From positions 7,812,001 to 7,876,000 of the forward strand of contig OU612065.1 of assembly GCA_914767715.1 (NCBI GenBank): a stretch of DNA of 64,000 bases, written 5' to 3'. The position numbers and the translations under genes are program-made. Each line of letters begins with the position of its first letter. Within the stretch, counting starts at the first letter, position 1. This document shows positions 23,889 to 37,900 of this stretch, piece after piece. The notes beneath the pieces are model-generated. The model was not told the DNA's origin. It did not search any database and worked only from the letters and a program-made list of their open reading frames with translations. Origin of the DNA: Membranipora membranacea. Taxonomy: Eukaryota > Bryozoa > Gymnolaemata > Cheilostomatida > Membraniporidae.

Positions 23889-24158
23889 GGCCACGACATG
23901 GGCACCTGGCCCTGGGGGATCTGCCCAGCAGTACACTTTGCCCATGTCCACTATCAACCACCCACACAACAAAAATTGTAGGGGTAAGGATCATTGTGTA
24001 GCCCCTACACTCCGAGTGAGATTAGAAAGGAATGGAATGGTGTAAAATTTTGGTGGATTTTTGGGGGAGTGTGTCATACCCTTTTTTGTTGTGTGGGTGG
24101 TTGATAGTGGACATGGGCAAAGTGTACTGCTGGGCAGATCCCCCATGGGCCACGATGG
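23889..24158. mobile_element. Palindromic dispersed repeat, copy 2
   Basis: Inverted repeat of about 75-bp arms and about 110-bp centre. The left arm (GGCCACGACATGGG … GGGGGATCTGCCCAGCAG … CATGTCCACTATCAACCACC) is matched almost base for base by the right arm ending GGGCCACGATGG. The left arm has a ~12-bp insertion relative to the right. The centre is non-coding. It belongs to the same family as 22977-23144 by the shared GGTGGTTGATA core, but outer arms differ, so the two are not recent copies of one another. Confidence 0.85.
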
Positions 24159-25957
24159 TCTTCGTAAAACTAAAAGTAAACTACTACTTCTACTAAACTT
24201 TGCTGGGTTCTATGAATTGTATGTATGTATGTGCAACTGCAATGATGATGATGAGTCATGAATGATGATGATGTAGATTTATATGTATATAGATATTCAA
24301 TAGCAGAGTAGGTGGGCTTCCTACCACCAACCAAAGGTAAGTCAATTGACTATGCAGGGAGAATGGTTCATTTGGACATGAAGGAGTCCACTCCTTGATT
24401 CAAGGACTGGAGTAAAGTAATATTCCTTAGACTAGTGGTTCATGTGGGCACCACTGGCCACTGGGAATGCCTGACTAAGGAGTGTCGCTCTCAGACTCAA
24501 ATGTTTGCCTGCCCTTACTTACTATGAAACATCCATGAAAAGATGCTCGCCGAGGCAAGGGCAAGCTTCTGCTATGTAAAGCTTAGCAGGCGTACGGGGT
24601 GGTTAAGCTGTTTAGACCGCCTGCACTCTAACGCCCAATTATTTGAGGTCCAGTCTTGAATCACTCAGCAGTCTACTGACTACCAGGCGCTATTGAAGCC
24701 GCAGGTGCGCTCCGACCTCCCTGCAAACTGAGCAAAACATGGCACCGATTATGGCGGCCGCGCCCTTAAGTCACCTTTATATATCAGGTATCCTGGCATG
24801 AATATTAGAAATGAGCCCAGGAGGTTGCATGTCCTCAACACCTGTCAAGCCTTCTGCGGAAGGTTGGTAAAGGGGAATTCTCCTAATGCTGGACAAGCCA
24901 GGGTTCTCTCAGTTTTCTGCCATCATCTGGTCGCTTCATTAGGCTTAGCTTGTGGACATGGCCTGAGAAAAAAGGAATACAAGAAAACCGATTATTGACC
25001 AATGAGATTAAGATTGTGTGTGACTAATTGGCATCATTTCAACGGCTGTTGTGGTAATACCATGTAGCAACATACCAGTGGGATATCATGAGTAGAGTTA
25101 GGTTAACCTCAGGTTTTACTACCATATGTTTTCAACCCTGAGTATTTAGCCTTTAAGATCTTCACCTGTCGCTTCCAAAGGGTTGTGCAACAGAGTGAGA
25201 TCTGACCACTATCATTCTTATTCCTCGGATTGTTAAACACTGAGAATATCTTATACCCCTATGGCCAACAAGTGTGATCAGTCAGAGCTTATGATGGCTC
25301 TTCTTCAAACTACAAAACTGTATCCCAACTCCAAGCATTTAGAGCTGCCAGTTGCGGTACTTTTTTACATAAGCATGGGGATGAGAATATGAGATAACTT
25401 GTTTGTGCGCCTTCCTACAAAGACAAACTTATTAGACTAGGTGATTCAATGGCAAGCCTAATCACAGTATTGGAATGTCCAATGTATATATCAGCAGCTT
25501 GTGAATGAGACTACTGCTAGGTGTTCGCCTTAGTTTGAAACCTAGAGTAAACGTAAAATTTGAAAGTGTGCTCCATATAGGGTATCATATCGCCCAGTGT
25601 AATTCCAAACTCTTAGTATCATCAATCAGTAATCTGAAGAATGGAAGTGTAAGGATTTTCTGATTTCCTACGTAGTTCATGGAAAGCTTGAAGAGGCAAG
25701 TATGCCTAATCTTTGGTCTCGATACCAACAGGCTCACTGGTAACATTTAGGATGACAGCTGACCTTAAATGCACCGTGCTACGTCAGAAACAAGTCAGCA
25801 GACCCACAACAGAAAATCACGTCTCCTCAAAGGGTGTTGTGAATATTATAAGGAAAAGGATCAACACTTTTTTGCTTTCAAGTGACTGGTACCAATTTAC
25901 TAATTGTCACAACTTATCATTTTAATATTCCAACTTTGCAGACTAGGAATCTAGATA

Positions 25958-28900
25958 ATGGCATCCAATGGCACAGTTCAGAGGATCAATTTGACAGACG
26001 ATGAGCAAAGGTTGATTGGAGAAGATGACTCCAATGCCCCAGAGAATCAGGAATGGTTTAGAGGCTGTAGAGTTTTTTATACTTTACCAACATGGAGGCT
26101 ATCTACATTTCTCCGATTAGCGCTGCTTATGGACATCATTATCACTAATGCTCTTTGGCTTACAGGTATACATGTGACATTTATTATTTTTGCTAGGTTT
26201 GGTTCCTTTCAAACTCTTGCAACATCAAAAGTTTAAAGTAGCTTGAAGACACTCAAATTGCGCACTAGCGCTATTTGCTGTATATAGAGCGATATTGATT
26301 TCTAACAAATCAGTCAATAGTTGTCTTTCTTAATTGAGTCTTTGAAATGGCAGAATTTTAAATAACACAACTGGACAGAACAAACCTTTTCCTATGGTAG
26401 ACAACAAGGATTAGGATAGTCATATTATATATGAAACTGCGTTATGAGACTAAATTGATGAGAAATATCAATGCCCTGGTAGTTAATCTTATAGTTTTGA
26501 AATAAGAAGGTACCCATGATTTCATTTTGTGAAAAAATGTATGATGTTTGTTTCATGGACGGAGGCTTTTAGTCTATTTGCAATATTACATCTTAACACA
26601 ACTTGATGTGATTTTTAATCAGTAATGTGGCTATAATTTAATTCCAATTCGGACACTACCAAATATTAAGCTAGGACTGAAGAGTTTTACAGAGAAAAAG
26701 GGTCATCAAATCCCAAAGCTGCAAATGTACAATGTTACAAATATCTAAATTTACTCTGAAAAATACAGCTGCAATTAGGTCCGGGTGCCTGTTACCGCAA
26801 AATGCTTCTTTCTGTGTGGGAGGTTAGAACCCCAATGACCTGCTAGTAGTGTCCGATTCTCAATGTTTACGTACTACAAATATGAATGAACTAACGACCT
26901 GCCTCAACATGAGCAGATACACAGACTTAATTAGGATTTTAAAAAAAGTTTTGTTTGTTGATTGAGTCACTAACCACCTTTACTATCTTATGCATATATG
27001 TCATAGTCATTCCAAACTTTACAGCACTTCTCATGTAATGCTTGAGATTACCCCTGAAACAATGAGCAATTAATAAGATGTCACGACCAACATTAGAACG
27101 CACTGCCACAAGCAATCATCCATTACTTGCACAATATTCTGTTCCGTCATAAGAGGCTTACTTAGTGCTTTCCATTTGAATCATTATGACCATGGAACCA
27201 AGGTTGTATCACTCTGACCCTTTCCAATGTCAACTTTAATTTATTGAGTATATCCATCATAACTAAACATAGCTAAGATCTGTAATTTTAAGTTGTCCTT
27301 CCTAACTGCATAACACAGAAGATTCCTGTAACTCAGAAATTTGGGAGTTACAGGTGATTCAGGAGATTTAGGAGTTACAGGAATGAGATTAACGGCAGTA
27401 CAACTGTTAAACTGCCGTTAATCTCATTGTTGTCAAGCCATAAATGGTACCAGCTGTAAGTTTCACTTGTCATTATTAGATGATCATTTTGTAACTGCAA
27501 TAAATGACGTGTTCCCAACTTTCCTTCGCACCACATGACTTACAATATTGCTTCATGTTTGTTAAAGGAGGTTCAGCTGAACAGATGATAAGCAGTGTTA
27601 CAGCGTTCACTCTCACCTCATCTGTATTCGACGTTGCTGTAATATCTGCTGGGAGATGGCTGATAATATTCATCATTCTGTATAGATGTGAGCATCAAGG
27701 CCTGAAATGTTTGGTGATGGAGGCGATACCTGGCAGTAGGCTGATGGCGCTACCTCTCGTGTTATGCCTTGGCTCATTTGCCTTTGCTACTGTCAAGGTA
27801 AATAACAGTTCTTTCTCATCAATTATGTACGCAAGGTGTTTCAGTTTACTCACACAGTCTCTACAGAAGTGAAACTATGTCTCTCGTGTCCTTGATGCAT
27901 CCCAAATAAAATAAAATAAGTTCTAGAAAGTAAGTAAAATAAAAAAGAAAGTTATAGCTTTTGTTAAAGTTATTGAGTTGTCTCCTCAATATGCCAGTAT
28001 ACACAACTCCTAATTTAAATACAATGATTTGCGGGAATCAGAGCAGGTAATTTGGGACAACCCAAACTCCCTGTTCGGAAGTTTCACTTGGCCTATATGT
28101 CATAAAATTGGCAGTCATTTACGATAACTTATTAATAGATCCTTAATCTGACAAAATAAGTATCTCAATATCAATGTAACCTTGAAACAAGACAAGAGCA
28201 AGAGCAAAATAAGCAAATTATCAAACAGAAATATTTTCCAGCACTGGGTTACCCCTAAAATGTGGGCGAGCTGACCTAGATATTTTCAACTTTCAGATGT
28301 TTGAGCCTCCAAGAAACCAAGTGTGCTTAATGGGTTGGTAGATTAGAACAAAGATTGCATCATAAATTCTTAGTTGAAGCTCCATTGATTAATTGGAGCA
28401 TGCAAGCTTCTGCGATTATGTTCCAAGACCTCCAAAACATGGTTTTCTGATAAAATGCCATTGGCATCACTCACCTTGATTTTAAGATAGTATCCGATTA
28501 CGTAATAGAATAAGAGGGTTTTAGCAGGGTGTTACTGGTTTGCGGCTGTAGTAAGTAGTGTGTGGGTTTTTTTTGTTCATTCACAATTTTCTGTATGGTA
28601 TTCCCAGCTTGATGATAAGCCTTCATTGTTTACTACGGAAGATATAAATCCAAGATTGATATTAGCACATTAGTGGCTTTGATAGGGATTAATGACATAG
28701 GTGTCCTGTAGTATGTCACAAGTGATTGTGGTGGATTAGCTATCCTGTTGCATTACATCATATTATGAAATGGCAATGTTTTCGATTTCTATTTCTTTGT
28801 TAAGGTAAACACGGCCAAATCATATAAATTTGCTTAAAAGTGGGGAAAGGGGTCATATAACGAACAGTTCAAATGAGAAGTCGATAGATCTTGAGTGATG

Positions 28901-31900
28901 GAATAATAAATATTTTTGAAAAAAAGAGTGGATGCAGTTTGGGTCACCATCTGTTGCATTAATCTTGGTTCATACTTAATCCTATGTGGCCCAATAATGT
29001 TGAGATACCTAGATCAGTCAAATAATATTGAAACATGTGCATGTGGATCCAACCAATGCAAAAGAGTATGTCCTATTGCGGACACGGTGAGTATTGGGAT
29101 CTTATGATCTATGAGCAATGTAAAAATCGAGCCGTGATAACTACAGTCATGCTTAATCTCTACCTTTAGGAATTCTGAACCTATGGGCTGAATCAGCAGC
29201 CTTTTAGCCAAGCCAAGCCTTGGTTCATTTGAGATTACTCATGCTTTACATGTTATGCTGCAGAACATACAATACATACAACACAAGTATTCTGTTGGTC
29301 CAGCAATTCCAGTGGTCGATTGGCCCCGCCCAGTGGGACACTCAACCACTGGACATGCATCAACTACCTGTGCAATATAATGTATATATTATTATTAGTG
29401 AGACAGCCTTATCAAATGCGTTGGAATGACTTGCCATGCAATTGGTGAAATTGCTTTAATTTTTTATGTAATACAGTTCTATGTGATACAATGTAACACC
29501 AGATCAAGCATTTAGATGTAAAATTTCATAACTTGAACAAAGACACAGTGTAGCCATAGGTGCTAGATTTGTAACGCTAATGAAAAAGCAAATACAACCC
29601 CAATGCAGCATTCAGGAGATTCAGGAAGTTTACATTACAACATAATTTTTTCTCCGTAAAAAATTGTTTATTTTATTGTCAACAACATGACATGACAAAA
29701 ACATAAACGCAAAAATGAAAAATATTAGAATTCACTAAATATCTTAATAAATGTTGTAATTATAGCATAATTTTTTTTCAATATATAAGATAAATACAAC
29801 ATTATTTTAACCAATTAAATAAATGTCGCAATAGCATTATTAATGAAAACAATGAAGAGCGGTGGTGTTTTGCAAAGAAACCGGATGTAGGTCATCGTAA
29901 ATTGTTGTAGGCCTATTAAGATATCTAGTGGTTTTTTTTAGCGGATGGTTCACTCCTCTTTGGAACCTGAATCCCTGAATGGTAACCACTAGCCAGGATC
30001 ATGGTTTTTCATACCCCATGCTAACAATATGGAAATATTCCGAATTACAATTTAGTACTCTTTGAGAACTCCAAAACTTCCAAAATCTTTTGGTCAGCGG
30101 AATTAACAATTGGCTAATTTTTGATTAACGAAATAGCATCAATTGAAAATAAAATTTATGTAGAGTGTTGTTCTACTTCTATTACAACGTTGGCTATTGA
30201 GTCATTTGTAGTAAACATTGTGGTACCAAAAGCTATTAAACCGACTTGGCGAAAATAATGTGCATCACTTCCAAAATCTTTTGGTCAGCAGAATCAAAGA
30301 TTATAAATACCATATTAATCGGCGGAATTAACGGAATTGGCGTCATTGGTGGAATTAAAAATTGGCTATTTTTCGATTAACAAAATAGCATCAATTGGAA
30401 ATAAAATTTTTCAAAGTTGTTGAAAAAACAAGCACACCATGGTACTGAAATTTTGAAGTGCAAATTTGGTGATATTAATATGGATTTGAGTGTATCTCTG
30501 ATAAATAAGGCCATGTTTTATGATTGTTAGTTGATTCATCAGTGTTTACTGAGAAAGTCCGCAGTAGCTAACAATGTAGCAGTATGCAGTACATTATTGT
30601 TCATTAATATAATTTTTTATGGATATTATTTTGCTAGAAGGCAATAGGCATTATTCGCTAGAGGATAAATTCAGGACCTATCAGTACAACTGTGTCCCTA
30701 AAACACCATTTTTGTTTATAGAATCTTGGCTATGAAAATTTTCATTGAGAAAAAGGGCTGTGCACAGCTGCTCAGTGTCGGTACCCTAGTTTATTTTATG
30801 ACTTGTAATCACCAAATGCTAATTGTTCGCTGTTGACTGGGTGTCAGGTACAGGATAATAGTATGTACAGGTAGTACATGTAGTATGTACAGGACACTAG
30901 TATGTACCCTGTGCTTGTAACTGGTACACACTAGTAACAGTCTGACGCGGATCCATAGCGCCAGATTGTCAGGATCAGAATTTGAGCAGATCACCAAAAC
31001 ATATCCCACAATGTTTATGGGCATATTTCCAAGGATTAGCTCTTTATCTGTTTTTTTTTTCTCACATAACGACACACTATTACAATAAAATTACAGCTAC
31101 GCCTGTCTCTATTCTCAAAAATTATAAAATCTCATGTTTGGGAAATCTACCAACTATAGCAGAAGTTTATCTTTAACAGTGCCAACAATGTTTGTTCCTG
31201 ATCTCATCTATTAGATGCACCTTTACCACTATGTGAACCATCATCAATAATCATATAGCATATCAGTGCATACTTATCAGAGATTAATGGTTTACCTACA
31301 CGCTTTCTCCATGCAATAGATATGCTCCTCAATGCACGTTCTCATACGATAATACTGCTCTATGTAACAAAGACTACCAGTGAAACCAGCCAATGGCTGC
31401 GCAGCTCAAGTTTGATTTGTCAGGATTATCAGTGGCACTTTGCTCCCTCTGATCATATATAATGTTTCACCCTTGTTCTTTAAATTCACTAATCAAATTA
31501 ACCCATCTCCACTCAGAGACTGCAGAGCAGCAAGGCACTTTGCGCAACATTTTTCAAAAGTTTGTACCATTTATATCAATGAAGACACATTTTTTCCCAA
31601 TAAATTATATAAGTTTTTGGTATTAGCTTTTGGCGTTATTGTTTAATCGATCTCATGACAAACAAAGACGGGATCATTTGCCTATCACCTTTCTTATTCA
31701 ATGAAATTTGTGTGCAATGATTTGAACAATACAAACTCAGGTTACTGAGGCAGTTTTATTTTTCAAGACCAATCCTGGACCAATCCCCATAACAATAACA
31801 CTTGCTCTGATTCATTACTGTTTTATTTTAACAGGGTGCTTTGATCCTCGTTGACTTTTATAAGAATAGTGTCCGAGATTTACCATCAGAGTACTACGCC

Positions 31901-34900
31901 TGTGTGATCGTAGCTGTATCCTTCGCTTTCCTGGAACTAATACTGACCAGCATCTTCACGGCACAACTCAAAACTCTGAAGAAAATAGCCATAAAACACA
32001 TCATGAATGAGAAAGGAATAGAAGTGGATTATGAAGGACAGCCTATTCAGAAGAAAGCCTCACTCGGAAGGCTGATAAAAATTGCAAGACCTGTAAGTTT
32101 GTTATACTCACACATCCCTGATGTTGTGTTATTATATAACTCGCTACCATTAAATTTGTGTTTTGATCGACCACCAATCAAAAAGCCTGCTCAGATACAA
32201 AGATGGATAATTCAAGATGAATATTTGATTTTTAGGAATTACCAATGATACTAGCTGGTAGCTTCTGCCTGCTGATAACCAGTGGAGCTTCTGTTATCGC
32301 TCCTTACTTCTTTGGACAAGTGGTTGATGCCGCGCAAAAATCGATGGGTACGTGCCAACTTTTCATACTGATGCAGTGCAACCTCAGCTATTAGATTATA
32401 ATAACTCTTTTAATAAGAAGCATCATGTGGAAATTGTATATCAATCTTACCATTCATGTAAATTGTACCCTTTTATAAGAAACTTTGTTGCTGTTTTGTA
32501 GACGATCTTAACCAAACTATACTTATATTGTTCGCAATATACTGCCTGTATGGAGTGGCTGGATTCTTCAGAGCCTGGTTATTTGAGCTAGCTGGACAGA
32601 AGCTTGTCGCTAGACTAAGAGTACTTTTATTTAGTGCCATGATAAAGCAAGATGTGGAGTTCTTTGACATTACAAGGTGAGACGTCAATCTAAATACCTT
32701 GTGCATGTTATACCCATAAAATGTGATAAAAAAGAAGACGATTCTCTATGTCCCTTTTATACGATTTGAGGAAATAATACATATTTATCTGCTACATGAT
32801 AATTATAAGACTGATCTTTCTGCTGTGGTATTATTAATATGAAATGATGGTCCTCTCATTATCCAATCATCTGCAATTCATATAATTGACTCTTGAAACA
32901 TATATTAATGTTATGTTTTGTCATGTTGTTTATCCTATTCTTTTAGAACTGGTGAGCTAACGAATCGTCTCTCATCAGATACGCAACTACTTCAAAGTGC
33001 CATAACGGTGAGAAAAATAAGAGTATAGAAACCTGACCTCTTATCGGTAGTAGATATTCAAACTGTGCTACTAGGTGGTCCATGCTTTATTGGTTGATAT
33101 TTCTGTCCTAACTTTGTGAATGATACATTAGCCTTTGCCCATCTGGAGAGCTCTTGAAATCTGCACTTAATTATGGTAATGTAATACAGTCCAATAGTAG
33201 GTACAGTACAGTACAGCACCGCGCACACACCATCATTTATATTAGCTGGTCATGATTTTCTCTGACAGGGAACTTTTAATAGTCTTTATCTCATTTACAG
33301 GTGAATATATCCATGTTGTTGAGGAATCTTATTCTGATCAGTGGTTCTCTGACAGTGATGTTTATATTAAATCCTGCCTTAACTGGCATACTACTGGCTA
33401 TTGTTCCTATTATTTCTCTCAGCGCTGTACAATACGGTAAGTCAATTTATGTGTGCGTACATAGAAAGTAGTATTCTATAAATAAGCATGTTGTTTAATT
33501 AACCGTGCTTGCGGTATCCGGTTTCATATTTTTGATATTAAAAAAGTTTTCCCAAAATATGAATCAATTTAAAAAAAATTAAATTCACACCTTGTGAAGG
33601 GATTCATTTTTTATTGTTGCAATTATGGTCATTTGATCCGATTAAAAATTTACACAGTGTGGTTAAAATTCACACGAACCTTGTACAATGCTACATAGGG
33701 ACAGTTGATAAAATGTGCAATGTGCCAGCCATTCACGGTTTTTTTTGCATTGAATGATCTTACCCAAACAGTTATGACCACAGGTTGTAGATTTTGCGGT
33801 CAAATTTCCAAATTTATATCAACATTTTGCCCACCAGGTGTCTTGCCTTCTTGCCAAGCTCACTGAAAATTGGATTAGATTTTGCAAAGACGTGTCAACC
33901 CTTCCTCATTAACCAATAAATTTTCTCATTTGAATCTACAGCCAGGATTAAAAATCTATTTTTAGCTTCATTCGATTGTTGAATTATTTCGCATAATTTG
34001 TCACTAATGATGATAAGCTGATGGGTGTGAGTGTCTACGTATGAAATGGAAATTGGAAAACGAGATAATTACATCAAATAACTCAAATAATCTAAATAAA
34101 TCCAACGGAATCCACATTTTTTGCTTAGTTATTTGTTTATTTCTTGGGATGGCATAAAATGTCTTTGTTTATTTGAATAATCTTCATGTAATCTTACACA
34201 ACTTGTGGTCCGATTATCCTCCTGATTGATATTGCGATATGGCTTAAGATGCAAACTTATTTCGTAAACAAATTAGAAAACAAAAGATTTCTTTGTACAG
34301 TCATCAATTGGAACAGATGAACCCCTAGATAATTTGGCAGGGAAAAGTTGCCACTTGGCCCACTTACCGTTCTTTCTCACTGTGTATCGAAATTTACTTC
34401 TGCGGTAATCAATTACCAATCTCACAGTCACTCTGGCGTCAGATTAATTTTCTAATCCATAATCTTAATTACATAATTTCAATTGCCTTATTCATTCAAT
34501 ATATTATTATTGTAATGAATTTTCATTTTTATGTCAGCGCTAGATGCCTTTTACCCACATATTAAACACATAGTAGCAGCAGTAGTAGAAAGCTTTTACA
34601 AAGATTTATGACCAATATTTAGGTGTAAAAAACTCAATAATCCTTAGTTTTATGAAGTCATTCATAAGATTAATGTACATTATAGTGATTACAGGTGTGT
34701 AGTCTGTATATGACACCTCAGCACCCCATAAATTTCCTCTGGCCTCATTCTGTAGTTCCCGGATAACTACTTCCCAGACAGTTATGATCTATTATGACAT
34801 TATTGACTCTCAAACTTGTGGCATTAATCCCTGATTAGAGAATCACTCAAAATCCCCCCTGAGCAGAGGAGCTTCTGTTTTGAGGCTGGGAGTTTTTGCT

Positions 34901-37900
34901 TGTTGGCCACGGCGGCCCATGATTTGCGAATGATTTTAAGCTTGTTGCCTGCTAGGTTTCCTACGAAAGTTGGGATTGTTGTATTACAGCGGTTGAAATT
35001 GTTCAAAACCATTCTGCATATTTACATCTCTGAATATTATTATAGTTTTCTCTTTTTAAACATTTGCAGGTAATTTCATGAAGAAATTGCGGAAGAATTT
35101 CCAGGACAAACTGGCTGATGCGGGTACTGTCGCTGAAGAATGCATATCCAGTATCAGAACTGTGCGAGCATTCAATGGTGAGAAGAAGGTGCTGGCTGAT
35201 TACAACGCAGAGATCATGAAGAGTTATGACATAGCTAAAAAACTAGCTTTTGGCACAGGTAAGGCTTTTTTAAAGTTTTTTCTCAATGTATGTAAACATT
35301 TTTTTGCTCAGGTGTCAATAATATCTGTGTGGGCCAAATACAGGTCCGGATTTTGGGAATTATTCAGACCATAAGAACCATCAGCTTAACAAACCCAAGT
35401 CTTTTTTTGTATGTTTAACCTTGCTCAAAGCGGATTAAGTCTGCACAGTTCCTTATACTTTTTGGTATAAATGGTGAATTGTGGTTTGTATTACCAAAAA
35501 TCATTGTGTATAAAAATAAACAAATGTCTGGAAGAGTTCAAGAAAATGTAGCTCATTTACATATCTTACTTTCACTGAATACAAGGTAAATTTATGCGGC
35601 TTGCCACAAGCGGTTAGATTATGCAAGTGATTTTTCATGGCTTAATTCTGCCGCTGTCAGATATGATCTGATTACTGCTAAACACGTTCTAAAGTTGTGT
35701 GTATCTTGAACAATTTTCAATAATTAATCATGGTTAATCTTTGGGCAATTATCCCAGTGGGCTCAAATCTTAAAATCTCTCCCTCTCACTGTCTGGGATA
35801 CCTGATGTTGGAGACAAATTGGCGCTAGGTCTCCTTTTAATACAGTATGATCTCTAACAATGATTGAGTCCATTAAGCCAAAATCCAACCCATCATTGGT
35901 AAGTGTTTTAATCCAGATTAGGGTTATTTCCGCCATATTAAAAATATCTTTGGATGGGCAGAGACCAAAAGTTTGAAGTTTCTCCCCGCAAGTTTCGCCA
36001 AATAAATAATTATTGTATTTATTTTCATTCATTGTTGTAGGATTGTTCAATGGTTGGGTGAGCATAGCAGCGTTTGGAGCGATCTGCCTGGCTATGTGGT
36101 ACGGCGGTAAACTGGTGTTTGAGAAGGAGTTGTCTGTTGGTACTCTGACCTCGTTCCTCGTCTATACAGTGCAGATTGCCGGGTGCCTCGCTATAATCTC
36201 CTCTTTATATGGAGAGTTTATGCAGGTTTGTTTTTTGTTATCTACTTGACTTGAGACACAGTGAAGTATTGCCTGTCTCTCCCAGCGCATAGTTATTACG
36301 ATCATTCCATATTTTCACCCAGCCGAAAAGAAGACACTCCCCTCGCTCTCTTGCCACCTTTCCTCTTTTTTTCGTTAGGCAAGAATCGTTATGAGAGGAT
36401 ACTCAGACATTAGTCCCAAATCTGTTACAATCTTTGTACAGATGTCTGAGAGCAGGGATGATGGTACATTCTAACTCATTTCCAATTACCGGTTTATGGT
36501 GTAATATTGAGTAATGTTAGTCATTAGGACAGGGATTAAGAATGTCCTAATTAGCATTAACAGAAACCTAAATTAGAATATTATTCTTTGTATGAGTTCG
36601 CATCTGGCATAAATAATTAGAAAGTACCACCTGTATGTGTGCTTCCATTCATGATATTTCCTGCTCTTGGGGTCACAACTAAAACAATCCATTTGGAGCT
36701 TATGAAGTTTGGCATTAATAATTGATTCCTTGTCAAAAAATCATTTTCATTCAATAATATTTGAAGCATGGATATGGGCCAGACACATCAATAACAAAAA
36801 TGTTGACCATGTCATAACCAATATTTGACTGTGATCCCACACAAGTAGAAAAAAAAAGAAGTTTATAGATAATAATCAATTTCTCTTGATTAAGTTATTT
36901 ATATTATGTTTGTTTCAATTTAGGCTGTTGGAGCTTCTGAGAGACTATTTGAGCTCTTGGACAAGGAACCAAAGATTGTGGTCGATCCAGCATGTGCTGC
37001 AGAACCTAAAACCTTTACTCCTGGTACGGATTTCTGGAGTAACTTTTTTATTCCGTTTGGCAATAGAGCATACCCATAAAAATATGGATTTGTGTATTTG
37101 CTCATTTACAAGAAAACCACTGAGTATACCAAATAAAAATCCAAGTTAGAATTTGTAAAAAAAAATATTTTACACAATAATAATTTACACACGTTGAGAA
37201 TCTCTTTTATGCTGATCTCTGTATTTTACGCTCAGCCTTTTTCACAGTGTTGGCACTATGAGAATTAAACCTACTTAAAGTGGTGCTCTGTTCATCCTTT
37301 TTATGAGAACACTAATAATTATAATATTAGTTGTCGAAGAAACTGATTATATTTTCTTGATTTTTATGTCTTATGCGGAAATATTCTTTTTATTTTAGTT
37401 ATCGACTTTGATGATGTACATTTTACTTATCCTTCGAGACCTGACTATGAAGTGCTGAAGGTATGTGTTTACTATATATACCACACTAATACAACAATTA
37501 TATTTACCCCTGTAATAATTCCATCTTGCTAGAAAAATCAAATTGCATGCAGAGCAAAACCATGCAGTTGTAATATCTGAATGAATAAATATGTGCAATC
37601 GATGCCTATATTTGATCCCCTACTTAGTTGCCCAATTATAAACCCTGACACATATTAGGGAAACTAAAATAAATGATCAAAGCCAATGGTTGTGCTGTAA
37701 ATGATAGGAATATGATTGAATTGTGCATGATACTTTACATATATTAATGAATGACGCAGTAGTAGAGCGAAAAAAGTTTCAGATCATTACACTGATGGAT
37801 AAGCTGTAAAAAATTAAATAGCTTTTTACTAAGCCAGTATTTCACCAATACTTGATGTAATACTGATTGATTGTTACATTTCAGGGTGTCTCATTACATA

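Larger units (their letters stand above)
22344..25957. other. Intergenic region between divergent TTC37 and ABCB genes
   Basis: 3.6 kb separates the two start codons and should hold both promoters. I see no convincing exon. It contains two large palindromic repeats (22977-23144 and 23889-24158), a perfect 19-bp-arm hairpin (23475-23518), a GC-richer patch near 24530-24770 with a degenerate tRNA-like string (24600-24670), and an ATGGCGGCC motif at about 24750 that resembles a YY1 site. Short ORFs here are products of the palindromes. Confidence 0.7.

Noticed and set aside
22869-24261. Several overlapping ORFs of 66-106 codons on both strands
   Set aside because: They coincide with the palindromic repeats, where both strands are open by symmetry.
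24600-24670. tRNA gene candidate
   Set aside because: Has GTGGTTAAGCTGTTTAG and a weak B-box-like string, but I could not fold an acceptor stem; at most a degraded SINE head.
28938-29086. Possible extra ABCB exon with a Cys-rich peptide ([12 protein letters not shown]) and a perfect GTGAGT donor
   Set aside because: Its length (149 nt) would break the phase between the flanking phase-0 exons, which join perfectly without it; kept only as a possible cryptic exon.
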